Source: Anaerolineae bacterium (lineage in GTDB: Bacteria > Chloroflexota > Anaerolineae > 4572-78 > J111). Taken from it: a stretch of 64,000 nucleotides of DNA. Made by a program: the position numbers and the translations under genes. The stretch covers positions 372,001 to 436,000 of the forward strand of contig JAHDWA010000002.1 of NCBI GenBank assembly GCA_023382535.1. Reading direction: 5' to 3'. This document shows, piece by piece, positions 16,407 to 26,600 of this stretch (position 1 is the first letter of the stretch; the number at the start of each line of letters is the position of its first letter). The notes under the pieces are model-generated. The model was not told the DNA's origin and made no database searches. It worked only from the letters and a program-made list of their open reading frames with translations.

Positions 16407-18773
16407 TTAGATCGAGAACTGCCCACCGTTTTGTAAAAGTTGGGTGAAGGTGTCGGCAGGTACGGGAGGGCTGAACAGATAACCCTGGGCCTCGTCGCAT
16501 TGCTGACTCTGCAAAAAGCGAGCTTGGTAGGCCGTTGTTACGCCTTCGGCAACTATTTTTAATTTCAAACTATGGGCCAGGGTCATGATGGCCAGGATGA
16601 TTGCTTCATCATCAGGGGTCATCTTTTTGATGAAAGACTGGCCAATTTTTAAGGTCGTAAGGGGCAGCCGCTTGAGCAGGTTAAGCGACGAACTAATCCC
16701 GAAATCATCCAAGGAGAGACGCACGCCTCGGGTATGTAATTCATCCAGAACAGTCAGGCCATGATTGTGCTGAGATAAGACCATCGTCTCAACCAGTTCT
16801 AATTCCAGCATTTGAGCTGGAAATCCGGTTTCGGTCAAAATTTGGCTCATAGATTCCAGGAGATGTTGCCGTTCTACCAACTGGCGGGGTGAGATATTGA
16901 CTGCCAGCCGGAGCGCCGGATAGCCCATAGTATGCCAGGCCTTGACCTGAGTACAAGCTTGCTGCAATAGCCACTTACCCAGGGGCACAATCAAGCCGGT
17001 TTCTTCGGTCAAGGCAATAAATTCACTTGGTTCAATCAGACCCCGTTGGGCATGCTGCCAGCGAAGCAGCGCTTCTACACCTAAAATTTGCCCGCTTTGG
17101 AGCGAAATAATAGGCTGGTAGTAGACCCGAAATTCCTGCCGTTTGACTGCCTGCCAGAGGTCTCCTTCCATGCGCATCCGGCTGACCGCGCGCGTGTGCT
17201 GGCCGGTGTCAAACAGTTTGCACCTGGCCCGGCCCTCGGTTTTAGCTTCATACATGGCTGTATCGGCATCGCGCAGCAGGTCTTCGGCATGCGTATACAA
17301 TCTATAACTGAAAGCAATGCCAATGCTGGCCGTCGGAAAAACTTTATGCTCACCTAAATCAACCGGCTTGGTGACTTCCAACAAAATCTGGTCAGCTATC
17401 TGTTTAGCCAGCCGGGTATCTGCCAAGTTATTAAGCAGTAGAGTAAACTCATCGCCGCCCAAGCGAGCGACGGTATCGCCGGGCTTGAGACAGGCTTTCA
17501 GACGACGCGCAATAGTAATCAGCAGTTGATCACCGTAGGTGTGTCCCAGGCTATCGTTAATGACCTTGAACCGGTCTAAATCCAGGAAAAAGAGGGCAAA
17601 TGAATAGGCTTTATCGTCTTGGGCCTGTTTAACCGCTTGATCTAGCCGCTGCATGAACAAGGCGCGATTAGGCAGTCCGGTCAGAGAGTCGTGAAAGGCG
17701 GCCTCGAACAACTGTCTTTCAAACAGTTTGCGCTCGGTAATGTCTGTCACCGTCCCCATCATCCGGGTTGCCTTACCTGTCTCCCTATTAATAATGGCTG
17801 TACCACGCGTATAAACCCAGCGCTCAGACCCATCTTTATGTAACAGCCGATGTTCAAGCTCTAGATTGGGGATCAATCCGTCAAGATGAGCTTGGGCGGT
17901 AGCTATAAGTTTATCCAAATCATCAGGATGAATCAGCCGCATCCAGTCCGCACCCAAATTTTGAATCTCATCGTCCTCATAACCCAAAATCGCCTTCAAA
18001 CTGGACTGGAGATAAATGACTCGGGTTTCGATATGCAAATCCCATACGCCCACTTTTCCGGCATTAATCGCCAGCGCATATCTGGTCTGGTTATGCCGCA
18101 GGGCCTCTTCAACACGCTGCCGTTCAGCGATTTCCTCTTTCAGGCTGGTATTGAGCTGAGCCAATTCGGCGGTCCGCTCCATAACTCGCCTTTCCAGTTC
18201 TGCATGTGCTTGGCGCAGAGCTGCCTCAGCTCGTTCGCGCTCAATAATTTGCTGCTGCAAGCTAGCGTTGGTCTGCGAGAGGGCCAGGGTACGTTCTCTC
18301 ACCCGCTCTTCCAACTCTTCGTAAGCCTTTTGCAAGGCTGCTTCAGCCTGCTGACGGGCCGAGATACTCAAGCGGAGCTCGTTTCGCTCTTGCCGTAAAT
18401 GCTGCTCCAGTCGGGCTCCTTCTGTAACCTCTATCACTACGACGAGCAGGGTTTGGTCAATTTCGAGGAATGCCTCCACATGAAGATTAAAGTAACAACC
18501 GAAATCATCGGAACTAGCTCGATAGATTTGAGGAATGATCAAGATTTCGGCTGAATGGTCAACCAGCCAGCGGAGTCTATCCTCCAGCCCCACCAGTTCG
18601 GGGAAAAGCTCAGGCAGAGGTCGCCCAACGAGATTATCGGCTGGGTCGGCTATCCAGCGGCGCATAGCTTCACTACTGGTTGTCACAATCAGATGTTCAT
18701 TTGCCAGGGCGTAAGGCAGGTTTTGCTGGCGGACAAGTTGGGTCTGAATCTGTAGGTCAAGATACTGGTTCAT
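16407..18773 (-). CDS. PAS-GGDEF-EAL protein with degenerate EAL domain
   Basis: A 788-residue cytoplasmic c-di-GMP protein. It has a PAS-like N-terminus (1-120), two coiled-coil stretches (125-225), a PAS domain (228-350), GGDEF (355-520; motif intact at 439-443) and EAL (530-780; EALLRW at 567-572). The I-site is KPGD rather than RxxD. In the EAL domain DD (689-690) is kept, but loop 6 reads DFGISSSL instead of DFGTGYSS, KID is KIG (709-711), and AEGVET is AEGVTT (742-747). A working cyclase is likely; phosphodiesterase activity is doubtful. Last gene of the island. Confidence 0.9.
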   Translation of the reverse strand: MNQYLDLQIQTQLVRQQNLPYALANEHLIVTTSSEAMRRWIADPADNLVGRPLPELFPELVGLEDRLRWLVDHSAEILIIPQIYRASSDDFGCYFNLHVEAFLEIDQTLLVVVIEVTEGARLEQHLRQERNELRLSISARQQAEAALQKAYEELEERVRERTLALSQTNASLQQQIIERERAEAALRQAHAELERRVMERTAELAQLNTSLKEEIAERQRVEEALRHNQTRYALAINAGKVGVWDLHIETRVIYLQSSLKAILGYEDDEIQNLGADWMRLIHPDDLDKLIATAQAHLDGLIPNLELEHRLLHKDGSERWVYTRGTAIINRETGKATRMMGTVTDITERKLFERQLFEAAFHDSLTGLPNRALFMQRLDQAVKQAQDDKAYSFALFFLDLDRFKVINDSLGHTYGDQLLITIARRLKACLKPGDTVARLGGDEFTLLLNNLADTRLAKQIADQILLEVTKPVDLGEHKVFPTASIGIAFSYRLYTHAEDLLRDADTAMYEAKTEGRARCKLFDTGQHTRAVSRMRMEGDLWQAVKRQEFRVYYQPIISLQSGQILGVEALLRWQHAQRGLIEPSEFIALTEETGLIVPLGKWLLQQACTQVKAWHTMGYPALRLAVNISPRQLVERQHLLESMSQILTETGFPAQMLELELVETMVLSQHNHGLTVLDELHTRGVRLSLDDFGISSSLNLLKRLPLTTLKIGQSFIKKMTPDDEAIILAIMTLAHSLKLKIVAEGVTTAYQARFLQSQQCDEAQGYLFSPPVPADTFTQLLQNGGQFSI

Positions 18774-18786
18774 AACATGGCTTATT

Positions 18787-19992
18787 CTATGGTTCGATGG
18801 GGAGTCGTACAGTTACGATAGTACCCCGGCCTACTTGACTTTGGACGTCAATAGCGCCCTGATGCATGTGAACAAGATGTTGGGTAATTGCCAGTCCTAA
18901 CCCTGCTCCCTTCGCCTGCCGGGTCAATGAACCATCAATCTGGCGGAAATGCTCAAAAATGGTTTCCAAATCACTTTCATTCATACCAATGCCGGTGTCT
19001 TCAACTTGGAAGCAAAGCCGATTGGCTTCTTGAAAAGCGCGCAGGTGGATATGTCCCGTTTCAGTAAACTTAACCGCATTCGCTATAAGGTGGGCGAGGA
19101 TTTGCCGGAGGCGGGCCTTATCGGCTTGCAGATTGGGAAGATGCGGTTCTACTTCAACGCTAAACTTGATGGATTTCTGACTAACGAGCGGGCTATAATG
19201 GCTTTTAAGCTCCTCAAACAGAGGCGAAATAGCGAATCGCTCTGGCTTCAACCTGACACTTCCCGCCTGGAGCTTGGCCAGATCTAAAATCTCGGTGATG
19301 AGATGAAGTAGGTGTTGCCCATTCTCCAATATGGCCTGGACATCTTCGTGCGCTCTTGCCGGCAATTCGCCATCCAGACCCAGTAGCATGATTTCGCTAT
19401 AGCCGATAATCGCGGTGAGCGGCGTTTGTAATTCCTCGCTCATATTAGCCAGAAATTCATTTTTGAGCTGTTCTGACAGCTTGCGTTCGGTGATATCGTG
19501 AATGACCAGGGCGGCGAAACTGCTGGCAGCTTTAGTCCGGCGGCCTATTTGAGTTGGAATGGGCTGCAGTTGAACATGCCAGTACCGTTTAGGCAGGCAG
19601 CCTTCCACTTCGCGCTCGCTGGCTCGACCCTGAGCCAGACCTTCCCAGGCTGATTGCAGGAAATCATCCAGATGATTGGCCATCTCTTGATAGACCGGGG
19701 CCAGCAGGTCGTGGGCCGTCTGTCCTCTAACTTTGCTTACCTGGCCCAATCCCCAATGCTCAACGGCGCGATTCGCCCGGATAATGTGTCCTTGATAATT
19801 TAAAAGACAGACCAGTTGAGGCAAGGCGTCAACAGTGGCCTCCCATTCCTGCTTGGCTCGTTCAATCTGCTCCAGTGTTTCGAGCGAGATTTGTTCGGCT
19901 GGGGGTGAGTGGTCTTCCGGCCGGACCGGTTTTTTACTTGATTTACTTCGTTTGTAATCAGAAGCCATATGTTTGCTCTGAAACAGCGGCAA
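18787..19992 (-). CDS. PAS histidine-kinase-like protein lacking the phospho-acceptor His
   Basis: A soluble 401-residue kinase-like protein: short disordered N-terminus, PAS (about 40-175), dimerisation helices (176-250) and an HATPase domain (about 285-400). The H-box reads FLANMSEELQTPL where family members have MSHELRTPL, so the His is Glu186 (codon GAG at 19435-19437). The ATP-binding boxes are intact: NAVKFT, DTGIGMNE, FEHFRQ, GAGLGLAI. Its PAS is paralogous to that of the kinase at 20468-21808 (both have AKQEWEATVDxLPQLVCLL). It may act as a heterodimer partner or allosteric ATP sensor (inference). It precedes the GGDEF-EAL gene by 13 bp. Confidence 0.88.
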   Translation of the reverse strand: MPLFQSKHMASDYKRSKSSKKPVRPEDHSPPAEQISLETLEQIERAKQEWEATVDALPQLVCLLNYQGHIIRANRAVEHWGLGQVSKVRGQTAHDLLAPVYQEMANHLDDFLQSAWEGLAQGRASEREVEGCLPKRYWHVQLQPIPTQIGRRTKAASSFAALVIHDITERKLSEQLKNEFLANMSEELQTPLTAIIGYSEIMLLGLDGELPARAHEDVQAILENGQHLLHLITEILDLAKLQAGSVRLKPERFAISPLFEELKSHYSPLVSQKSIKFSVEVEPHLPNLQADKARLRQILAHLIANAVKFTETGHIHLRAFQEANRLCFQVEDTGIGMNESDLETIFEHFRQIDGSLTRQAKGAGLGLAITQHLVHMHQGAIDVQSQVGRGTIVTVRLPIEP

Positions 19993-20042
19993 TTCCAGGG
20001 ATAGATGCCGGGTGTTGCATTTAAAGAGCCTCCGGGCGCAAC

Positions 20043-20282
20043 TTACTTGGTTAATTCGCTCACGTATTCCGTTCCCAACCTGGCACCCTGCTGCGCCTCA
20101 ACTATCGTGACATGCCAACCGCCACAAGCAGGACACTGCCACCAAGAGGCCCAATTCTCTGCAAACTTGACCGGTTCAATCATGCGGCTGACGACCTCTT
20201 CGTGGCTTCGAGGGCACTTCAGCAGCAGCCATGCGAGATAACGTAATCCGGTTGATCTGGGGCAGGAGTCTAAGTGTTTCAT
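20043..20282 (-). CDS. Small zinc-ribbon-like protein (79 aa)
   Basis: A short protein with a probable zinc site: DSCPRSTG near the N-terminus, LLKCPRSHEE, and the C-terminal QCPACGGWHVT. The CPxCGGWH motif recurs in small bacterial and phage zinc-ribbon proteins of unknown role. The start at 20282 is chosen because GGAG lies six bases upstream. A longer frame reaches 20357, but it starts inside the promoter region. It sits between the pseudokinase and the next kinase operon, with its own extended -10 promoter. Function unknown. Confidence 0.65.
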   Translation of the reverse strand: MKHLDSCPRSTGLRYLAWLLLKCPRSHEEVVSRMIEPVKFAENWASWWQCPACGGWHVTIVEAQQGARLGTEYVSELTK

Positions 20283-20330
20283 CAGGTTCTCCATTTGACA
20301 GAAGATTTTTGGTAAAATGGTGCTCTCTGC

Positions 20331-20339
20331 ACTATACCA
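20331..20339 (-). promoter_or_regulatory. Extended -10 promoter of the zinc-ribbon gene
   Basis: On the minus strand TGG-TATAGT, without a recognisable -35 element. It would give a leader of about 40 nt before the start at 20282. Confidence 0.5.
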
Positions 20340-20467
20340 TAAGTTTACTCCCGACACCGTTTATGTTGCGTTACCTTTCTGTTGATTTTACATTGGCAAA
20401 TTTATAACTACAGAGACCATGCACTTTCTCGGCTGAAGTGGGCAGTTTGGCCTGCGTTAATTTGTAC

Positions 20468-21808
20468 TTATTTAACCTCATCATACTTTTCTACTGGCAG
20501 CAGAATAGTGAAGGTGGTACCGCGCCCTACTTCGCTGCTGACAGAAATCTGGCCCTGGTGAGCCTCCACGATTTTGTAGCTGGTAAATAACCCAAAGCCG
20601 GTTCCCTGTTCCTTGGTAGTGAAAAGAGGCTCAAAAAGCTGAGCTAATACTTCTGGCGACATCCCTACCCCAGTATCAACAAACTCAATCCGCACAACTG
20701 GCTGCGCTTGGTCTGAATGCAAAATGGTCTGGTCTAAAGCGGTTAAGATGCGTAACACCCCCTCCCCATTTTGCATGGCATCAGCGGCGTTGAGGATTAG
20801 GTTGAGGAAGACCTGCTTCAGATAATCAGGGTTGGCCGGAATCTTGGGTAATGGGTCAATCCAGTCACGTTCAACAGTAATATTATTTTGCTGCAATTTC
20901 TTATTGGCTAAGGCCAGGACACTTTCCAGTGTAGCGTGGATGTCAACCGGCTGTAAATCAGCTTGGGTGGAACGGTAAAATTCGTCGAGAGAATTAGGTT
21001 GTTGCTGTGAGACATTAGAAGGACGATAAAAATCGCGCATCCGGCGGACAATGGCCGCAATCCGATCAATTTCGCCTGTAGCAATATTCAGGTAATAGGT
21101 GAGCTTTTCTGGCCTGCGGCGAGCCGCCAACTCTTCTTCCAACAGGCCCAAAAAACCTTGAACCGATTGGAGCGGGTTATTGATCTCGTGAGCAATCGAA
21201 CCAACCAAACGTCCCAGGGCAGCCATTTTTTCAACCCGGATTAATTCGGCCTGCGACTCCTGGAGTCGCTGGTACTGCTCCCGTTGAGCCTCGTAAAGGC
21301 GGACATTTTCTAGGGCCACCCGCTTTAACTGGGTTGTACGTTCCTCTACCCTTTGTTCCAGCTCCTCGTTGATCTGGCGCAGTGCTTCTTCCAACCGTTT
21401 GCGTTCGGTCATATCCTGAATGACCACTGTAGCAAAGCTTGCTTCACTCTTCTGCCCCGGTTTGGCTGAAACGGGTCGAGCCTGCAAATAGAAATAGCGA
21501 CCCAGATAAGTGTCTTCAGCCTCGGTCTCGGCCGAGCGACCTTCCATCAAGTTGGGCCAGGCTGTCTTTAAAAAGGTTGCCAGGTAGCAGGCTGGACGTG
21601 AACAGTCCGGGTGTAGGAGCTGGTGTAGGTCTCTACCTTTCACCATGGTAACGGGAGCTAAATTCCAATTCTCGACAGTACGGTTGGCTCGAATGATTTG
21701 CCGCTCCCGATCAAGCAGGCAGACAAGCTGAGGCAGGGAGTCGACGGTCGCCTCCCACTCTTGTTTGGCCTGTTCGATCTGTCTCAGGCTATCCTCCAGA
21801 AGTTGCAT
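20468..21808 (-). CDS. PAS sensor histidine kinase
   Basis: A soluble 446-residue kinase: PAS (about 10-140), coiled coil (140-195), HisKA (VGSIAHEINNPLQ, phospho-acceptor His207) and HATPase with NLILNAADAM, DTGVGM, FEPLFTTKEQGTGFGL and SSEVGRGTTFTILLP. Unlike its neighbour at 18787, all catalytic boxes are intact. It overlaps the end of the REC-GGDEF-EAL gene by 20 bases, so it is likely translated from the same mRNA and probably acts with it. The N-terminal PAS is a paralogue of the PAS in the His-less kinase. The signal is unknown. Confidence 0.92.
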   Translation of the reverse strand: MQLLEDSLRQIEQAKQEWEATVDSLPQLVCLLDRERQIIRANRTVENWNLAPVTMVKGRDLHQLLHPDCSRPACYLATFLKTAWPNLMEGRSAETEAEDTYLGRYFYLQARPVSAKPGQKSEASFATVVIQDMTERKRLEEALRQINEELEQRVEERTTQLKRVALENVRLYEAQREQYQRLQESQAELIRVEKMAALGRLVGSIAHEINNPLQSVQGFLGLLEEELAARRRPEKLTYYLNIATGEIDRIAAIVRRMRDFYRPSNVSQQQPNSLDEFYRSTQADLQPVDIHATLESVLALANKKLQQNNITVERDWIDPLPKIPANPDYLKQVFLNLILNAADAMQNGEGVLRILTALDQTILHSDQAQPVVRIEFVDTGVGMSPEVLAQLFEPLFTTKEQGTGFGLFTSYKIVEAHQGQISVSSEVGRGTTFTILLPVEKYDEVK

Positions 21809-23636
21809 GTGTAGATGGCCCTCCTGACGACCAATTTTTTCGCAGGTGTTCAGTTAGCGCCCCAGTAGAGACTGGTGGACTAATTAAGAAACCCTGCATT
21901 TCATCGCATTGCTGGGCTTGCAGCCAATCTCGTTGAGCTGTTGTTTCGACTCCCTCGGCGATAACCTTCATTTTGAGGCTGTGCGCCATCGCTACAATTG
22001 CGGTGACAATGGCCTGGCTGTCTGGATCACTCACCAGGTCCTTGATAAGAGACTTATCAATCTTTAGAATGCTGACGGGTAAGGTTTTTAACCGGCTAAA
22101 TGAAGAATAGCCTGTGCCAAAGTCGTCAATTGTAAACTGCACACCCATTGTACTTAGCTTTCTTAAACAGACGAGATCAAGTTCAGTGCTGGTCATAGCT
22201 ACGCTTTCGGTAATTTCTATATCCAGCGCCTCTGGCGCCAACCTGGTATCGCTCAGGACTAATTTGACCGTTTCGGCCAACTTTCTTGTTTGAAATTGGC
22301 GCATTGAAACATTGATTGCCAGGCGTAAAGGCCAGTATCCATCTAAATGCCAGTTTTTAATTTGGGCACAACTCCTCTCCAGCAGCCACTGGCCCAATGC
22401 AACAATGAGGCCGGTCTCCTCGGCCAGGGGTATGAATTCGCTGGGAGCAATGTTGCCCAGTTGAGGATGTACCCAGCGCAAGAGCGCCTCAACTCCGGTG
22501 ATCCTCTTGTTAGCTAGAGAGACGATAGGCTGGTAATGTACTTCTAGCTCTTCGCGTTCGATAGCCTGGCGCAGTTCGGTTTCCAAGCGGAGGCGTTTTA
22601 CCGCCTGAGTATACATCTGGATGTCAAAGATTTCATGTTGGCTGCCACCCTGGGCTTTAGCTTGATACATGGCGGTGTCGGCGTCGCGCATCAATTCGGC
22701 GGGCCGGTAGTACTCCTTTACATCAGCTACGATGCCAATACTGGTCGTGATAGTAATCTCATGAGCTTCCAGGTTAATTGGAGAGGCAATTTGCTGGTGG
22801 ATTTGATCGGCAATGCTGCGTGCTTCATCTACATGTTTTATGTCATCAAGCAGTACGGCGAATTCATCCCCACCCAGGCGAGCTACGGTATCTCCGGGCC
22901 GGGTGCAGCTTTCTAAGCGGCGGGCAGTGGTGATGAGCAGTTGATCTCCCACCGTATGGCCAAGGCTGTCATTTATCACCTTGAACCGATCCAGGTCTAA
23001 CATAAGTACCGCAAACAAATAATTTCCACTCCGCCGGGCATGTCCCAGGGAACGTTCCAAATGCTCAACAAATAAGGCCCGGTTCGGTAAACCGGTCAGG
23101 CCATCGTGGAAGGCATCGTGCAAATACTGCTCTTCAGCCTTTTGGCGCCGGTTAATTTCCTCCTGGAGCAGTTGATTTGACCGGGCTAATTCGGCGGTAC
23201 GTTCAGTAACCAACTCCTCCAGGTGAAGGCGGTACTGTTTTAACTGCTGTTCCAACAGGTGCTTATGAAGAGCCATTTCGATGATGGTGCTTAATTCCCG
23301 CTCATCTACCGGCTTAACGAGATAGCCAAAGGGCACGGTAATCTTGGCTCGTTGTATTGTTGCTTTGTCAACAAAAGCCGTGAGGTAGATGATAGGAATA
23401 TCCTGTTGAGCTTTAATTTGTTCAGCCGCCTCGATACCATCTATCCGGCCCTTGAGCTTAATATCCATCAATATTAAATCGGGAGATAACTTGGCAGCAA
23501 GAACAACAGCTTCTTCTCCGGAAGGAACCCAACCGACTACCTTGTAACCCAGGTTGGTCAGGCGATGGGTCAGATCCAAAGCAATTAGATTTTCGTCCTC
23601 AACCAGCAGGATTTGAGTTTGGATCACAAAGCTCAC
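21789..23636 (-). CDS. Response regulator REC-GGDEF-EAL
   Basis: A 615-residue c-di-GMP response regulator. REC (5-125) has the acidic pocket VEDE, phospho-acceptor Asp58 in LMDIKL and Lys in LVKP. GGDEF (172-340) has the intact motif at 255-259 and an intact RxxD inhibition site (RPGD, 246-249). EAL (350-605) is canonical: EALLRW (383-388), NVSMRQF, EITES, DDFGTGYSS, LKID and AEGVET. It could therefore both make and degrade c-di-GMP under phosphorylation control. It overlaps the hybrid kinase upstream by ATGA and the kinase downstream by 20 bases; these are its likely partners. Confidence 0.94.
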   Translation of the reverse strand: MSFVIQTQILLVEDENLIALDLTHRLTNLGYKVVGWVPSGEEAVVLAAKLSPDLILMDIKLKGRIDGIEAAEQIKAQQDIPIIYLTAFVDKATIQRAKITVPFGYLVKPVDERELSTIIEMALHKHLLEQQLKQYRLHLEELVTERTAELARSNQLLQEEINRRQKAEEQYLHDAFHDGLTGLPNRALFVEHLERSLGHARRSGNYLFAVLMLDLDRFKVINDSLGHTVGDQLLITTARRLESCTRPGDTVARLGGDEFAVLLDDIKHVDEARSIADQIHQQIASPINLEAHEITITTSIGIVADVKEYYRPAELMRDADTAMYQAKAQGGSQHEIFDIQMYTQAVKRLRLETELRQAIEREELEVHYQPIVSLANKRITGVEALLRWVHPQLGNIAPSEFIPLAEETGLIVALGQWLLERSCAQIKNWHLDGYWPLRLAINVSMRQFQTRKLAETVKLVLSDTRLAPEALDIEITESVAMTSTELDLVCLRKLSTMGVQFTIDDFGTGYSSFSRLKTLPVSILKIDKSLIKDLVSDPDSQAIVTAIVAMAHSLKMKVIAEGVETTAQRDWLQAQQCDEMQGFLISPPVSTGALTEHLRKNWSSGGPSTHATSGG

Positions 23637-26600
23637 CTCGTTTGATAGCCATTCTGGTTAAAGCGATCTCGGATTTTTCCAAGCAAAGCTTCTTGGGAGA
23701 ACGGTTTTTGAATAAACGGAGGATTATCTGGCGACGTACCGTGATAGGTATTTAACTGGGTAGAATAGCCAGACATAATCAGAGTTTTTAGATGGGGATG
23801 GGTCTTTAACAAACTCTGGGCCAAAACCAGCCCGTTAATGCCAGGCATGACCATATCGGTGAGCAGCAGGTGGATTTCCCGGGAATACGCCTGGGCTAGT
23901 TGTAGAGCCTCCTGTCCATTGGCTGCTTCAATAACGGTATAACCTTGCTCGCGCAGCACCAGAGCAATAAATTCGCGGACAGGGTTCTCGTCCTCGACCA
24001 GCAGGATTGTCTCTCTGCCGCGAGGCAGAGTTTCACTGGAAGCCACTTCTGAGCTTGAGGTAGTGGCTGCTGCCGCCCGAGGCAGATACACCTTGAAGGA
24101 GGCACCTTGATTTTCTGCGCTGTTAACCCAAATGTGTCCCTTATTCTGTTTAACGATGCCGTAGACTGTAGCCAGCCCTAAACCTGTACCTTGTCCCACT
24201 TCTTTGGTGGTAAAGAATGGTTCAAAAATACGAGCCTTGATTTCTTCACTCATCCCCAGGCCGGTATCTTGAACAGTTAAGAGAACGTATTCGCCCGGCT
24301 CAATTTCTGAATAATTGGCTACGTCTGCTGTCGTAAGCGCCACATTAGCCGTTTCCAGGGTAAGCTGGCCCCCCTGGGGCATGGCATCCTGGGCATTAAC
24401 GGCCAGATTGAGAATAATTTGCTCTATCTGGTGAGGATCAGCTTTGATTGACCACAAATTCTGGGCCAAATTTGTTTCAATGCGGATGTTTTCGCTAATC
24501 ACCCGCCTTAGCATTTTGTTGAGTTCTAGCACCAATGTGTTGAGTTCTAACACCCTGGGTTGAATGATCTGGCTCCGACTAAAGGCGAGAAGTTGGCGGA
24601 CCAAGTTGGCTGCCCGTTTACCCGATTGCAGGATGGTGTTCATTGGTTCTTGCATGGGGTTATCTGGCGGTAGCTGCGAACGCACCAGTTCGGTATATCC
24701 GTTAATAACGGTCAGGATATTATTAAAATCATGGGCAATCCCTCCGGCCAGCAGCCCTATTGCTTCCATTTTTTGCGCCTGCCGGTACTGTTCCTCCAGT
24801 TGCTGTTCCCGCGTGATGTCCCGCCTGACGCCTACATAGTTAACAATTTGGCCACGCTTATCACGGACAGGGGTAATGGTGGCATCTTCAACGAAAAGGG
24901 CGCCGTCTTTTTTCTTGTTCGTAAACCGCCCCTGCCAGACAAGACCGCTGCTGATTGTCGCCCACAATTCTTGGTAAAAGTCAGTAGAATGTTTATTGCT
25001 TTTTAGAAGGCGCGGATTTTGCCCCGTAACTTCGGCCCGGCTGTAGCCGGTGATCTGTTCAAAGGCTGGATTGACGTAGATAATTGCTCCGTTAGTGTCG
25101 GTAATAACTACGCTCTCTGCCGTTTGCTCGATGGCTGCGCTTAACTGGCGATGTTCTTTGTCGAGCTGCATTCGGGCCAGAGCACTGGCTACTTGGTCGG
25201 CTACGCTCCAGGCCAAATTTGTTTCCGTAGTCGAAAACCGGTACAACTCCGGGCTTTCCAGGTTCAGACTTCCGAGGACTTCTCCATGAGCGAGCAGAGG
25301 AAGCATCAATAAAGAACCGGTGTCGAACCAGCACCCGGCCAGATGAGTCGGCGCTAGAGCGGGTTCATAGGCAAGATTGTCTATGATCAATGAGGTAGGC
25401 TGGGTCAGCAGATGCTGGAAAAGAAACTGGTTATGGATAGGAATATCTCTGCCCAGGAGAGAGGGCTGGCCTTCGACCAGGTATTCGGCCATTACGGTTG
25501 CAGTCGTTTTATCAGGGTTAAAAAGGGTAGCTGTGACCACAGGAACATCCAGCGCTTGACCCAGCGCTTGACAGGTTGTTTTCAAGATTTCTGAAGCCTC
25601 CATACTGCTGACTGAAGCGGCAATCACTTGATTGAGTAGCATCAATTCCTGGTTGCGGCGGCGGATTTCCTCCTCGGCCTGCCGGCGATGGCGCTCGTGC
25701 CGGTCGGCAATAATGAGGCTGGTACAGGTTGATAAAACAGGTTCCAACCAATCTGCCAGGGCCTGGTCGTAGCCACCCGGGCGGTTGACCAGCCCCACCA
25801 TACCGATCATCTGATCCCCGTGGTGAAAGGGCAGCCCCATAAATGCTTGCAGGTGGGAATGTCCCGCTGCTACCCAACCTTGGCCAGAATCCTGTGCCGG
25901 AACATTGCTAATAATGGGATCACCCGAGGTAAGCACAGCTCCAAAAAGTGTTCTTAGAGCATGAAACTCCGTACCATCGAGGCTTGGCGGCGCAGGGGCA
26001 TGAGCTGGTTGTTCCTTACAAAATACATTACAAACAGCATGGGGTCTAAGATAAGGCTGCCCGTCGGCAGTATAAAGAACTTCGCCCAAAAAACCCCATT
26101 CGCTCCTGGTCAATTCCAACAGCACCCGCAGCATTTCCTCGAAACGAATACCAGCATCAGCTTCCTGGATGAAGCGAGCCTGTATCCGGCTTAGAGCCGA
26201 ATATAATTCATGATTCCTCGCCAGGACAACCTCAATCCTCCGGCGGTCGGTAATATCATGAACGATAGAGTACATGAGCTGTTTACCCTGAACTTCGATG
26301 GGGCCACGGTAAACTTCGACATCCCGGATCTCACCGCTGGCCAGCCGATGCTGCATATAAAGATACTTTCGGTTTTCAATTTTGGCCCGGACTATGTCGT
26401 CCAGGATTTGTTCCTTTGACAGCACGCTAATCTCTGCCATTTTCTTTTGGATTATTTCTTCCTTGCTGTAACCGTAAAAGGTACAGGCAGCCTGGTTGGC
26501 ATCTATAATTGCACCGGTGACGGGATCAATTAAAAGCATAATCGAGTAATTGTTTTCATACAAACTGCGGTAGATTTCTTGCTTTTCATGCAGCGCTTTG

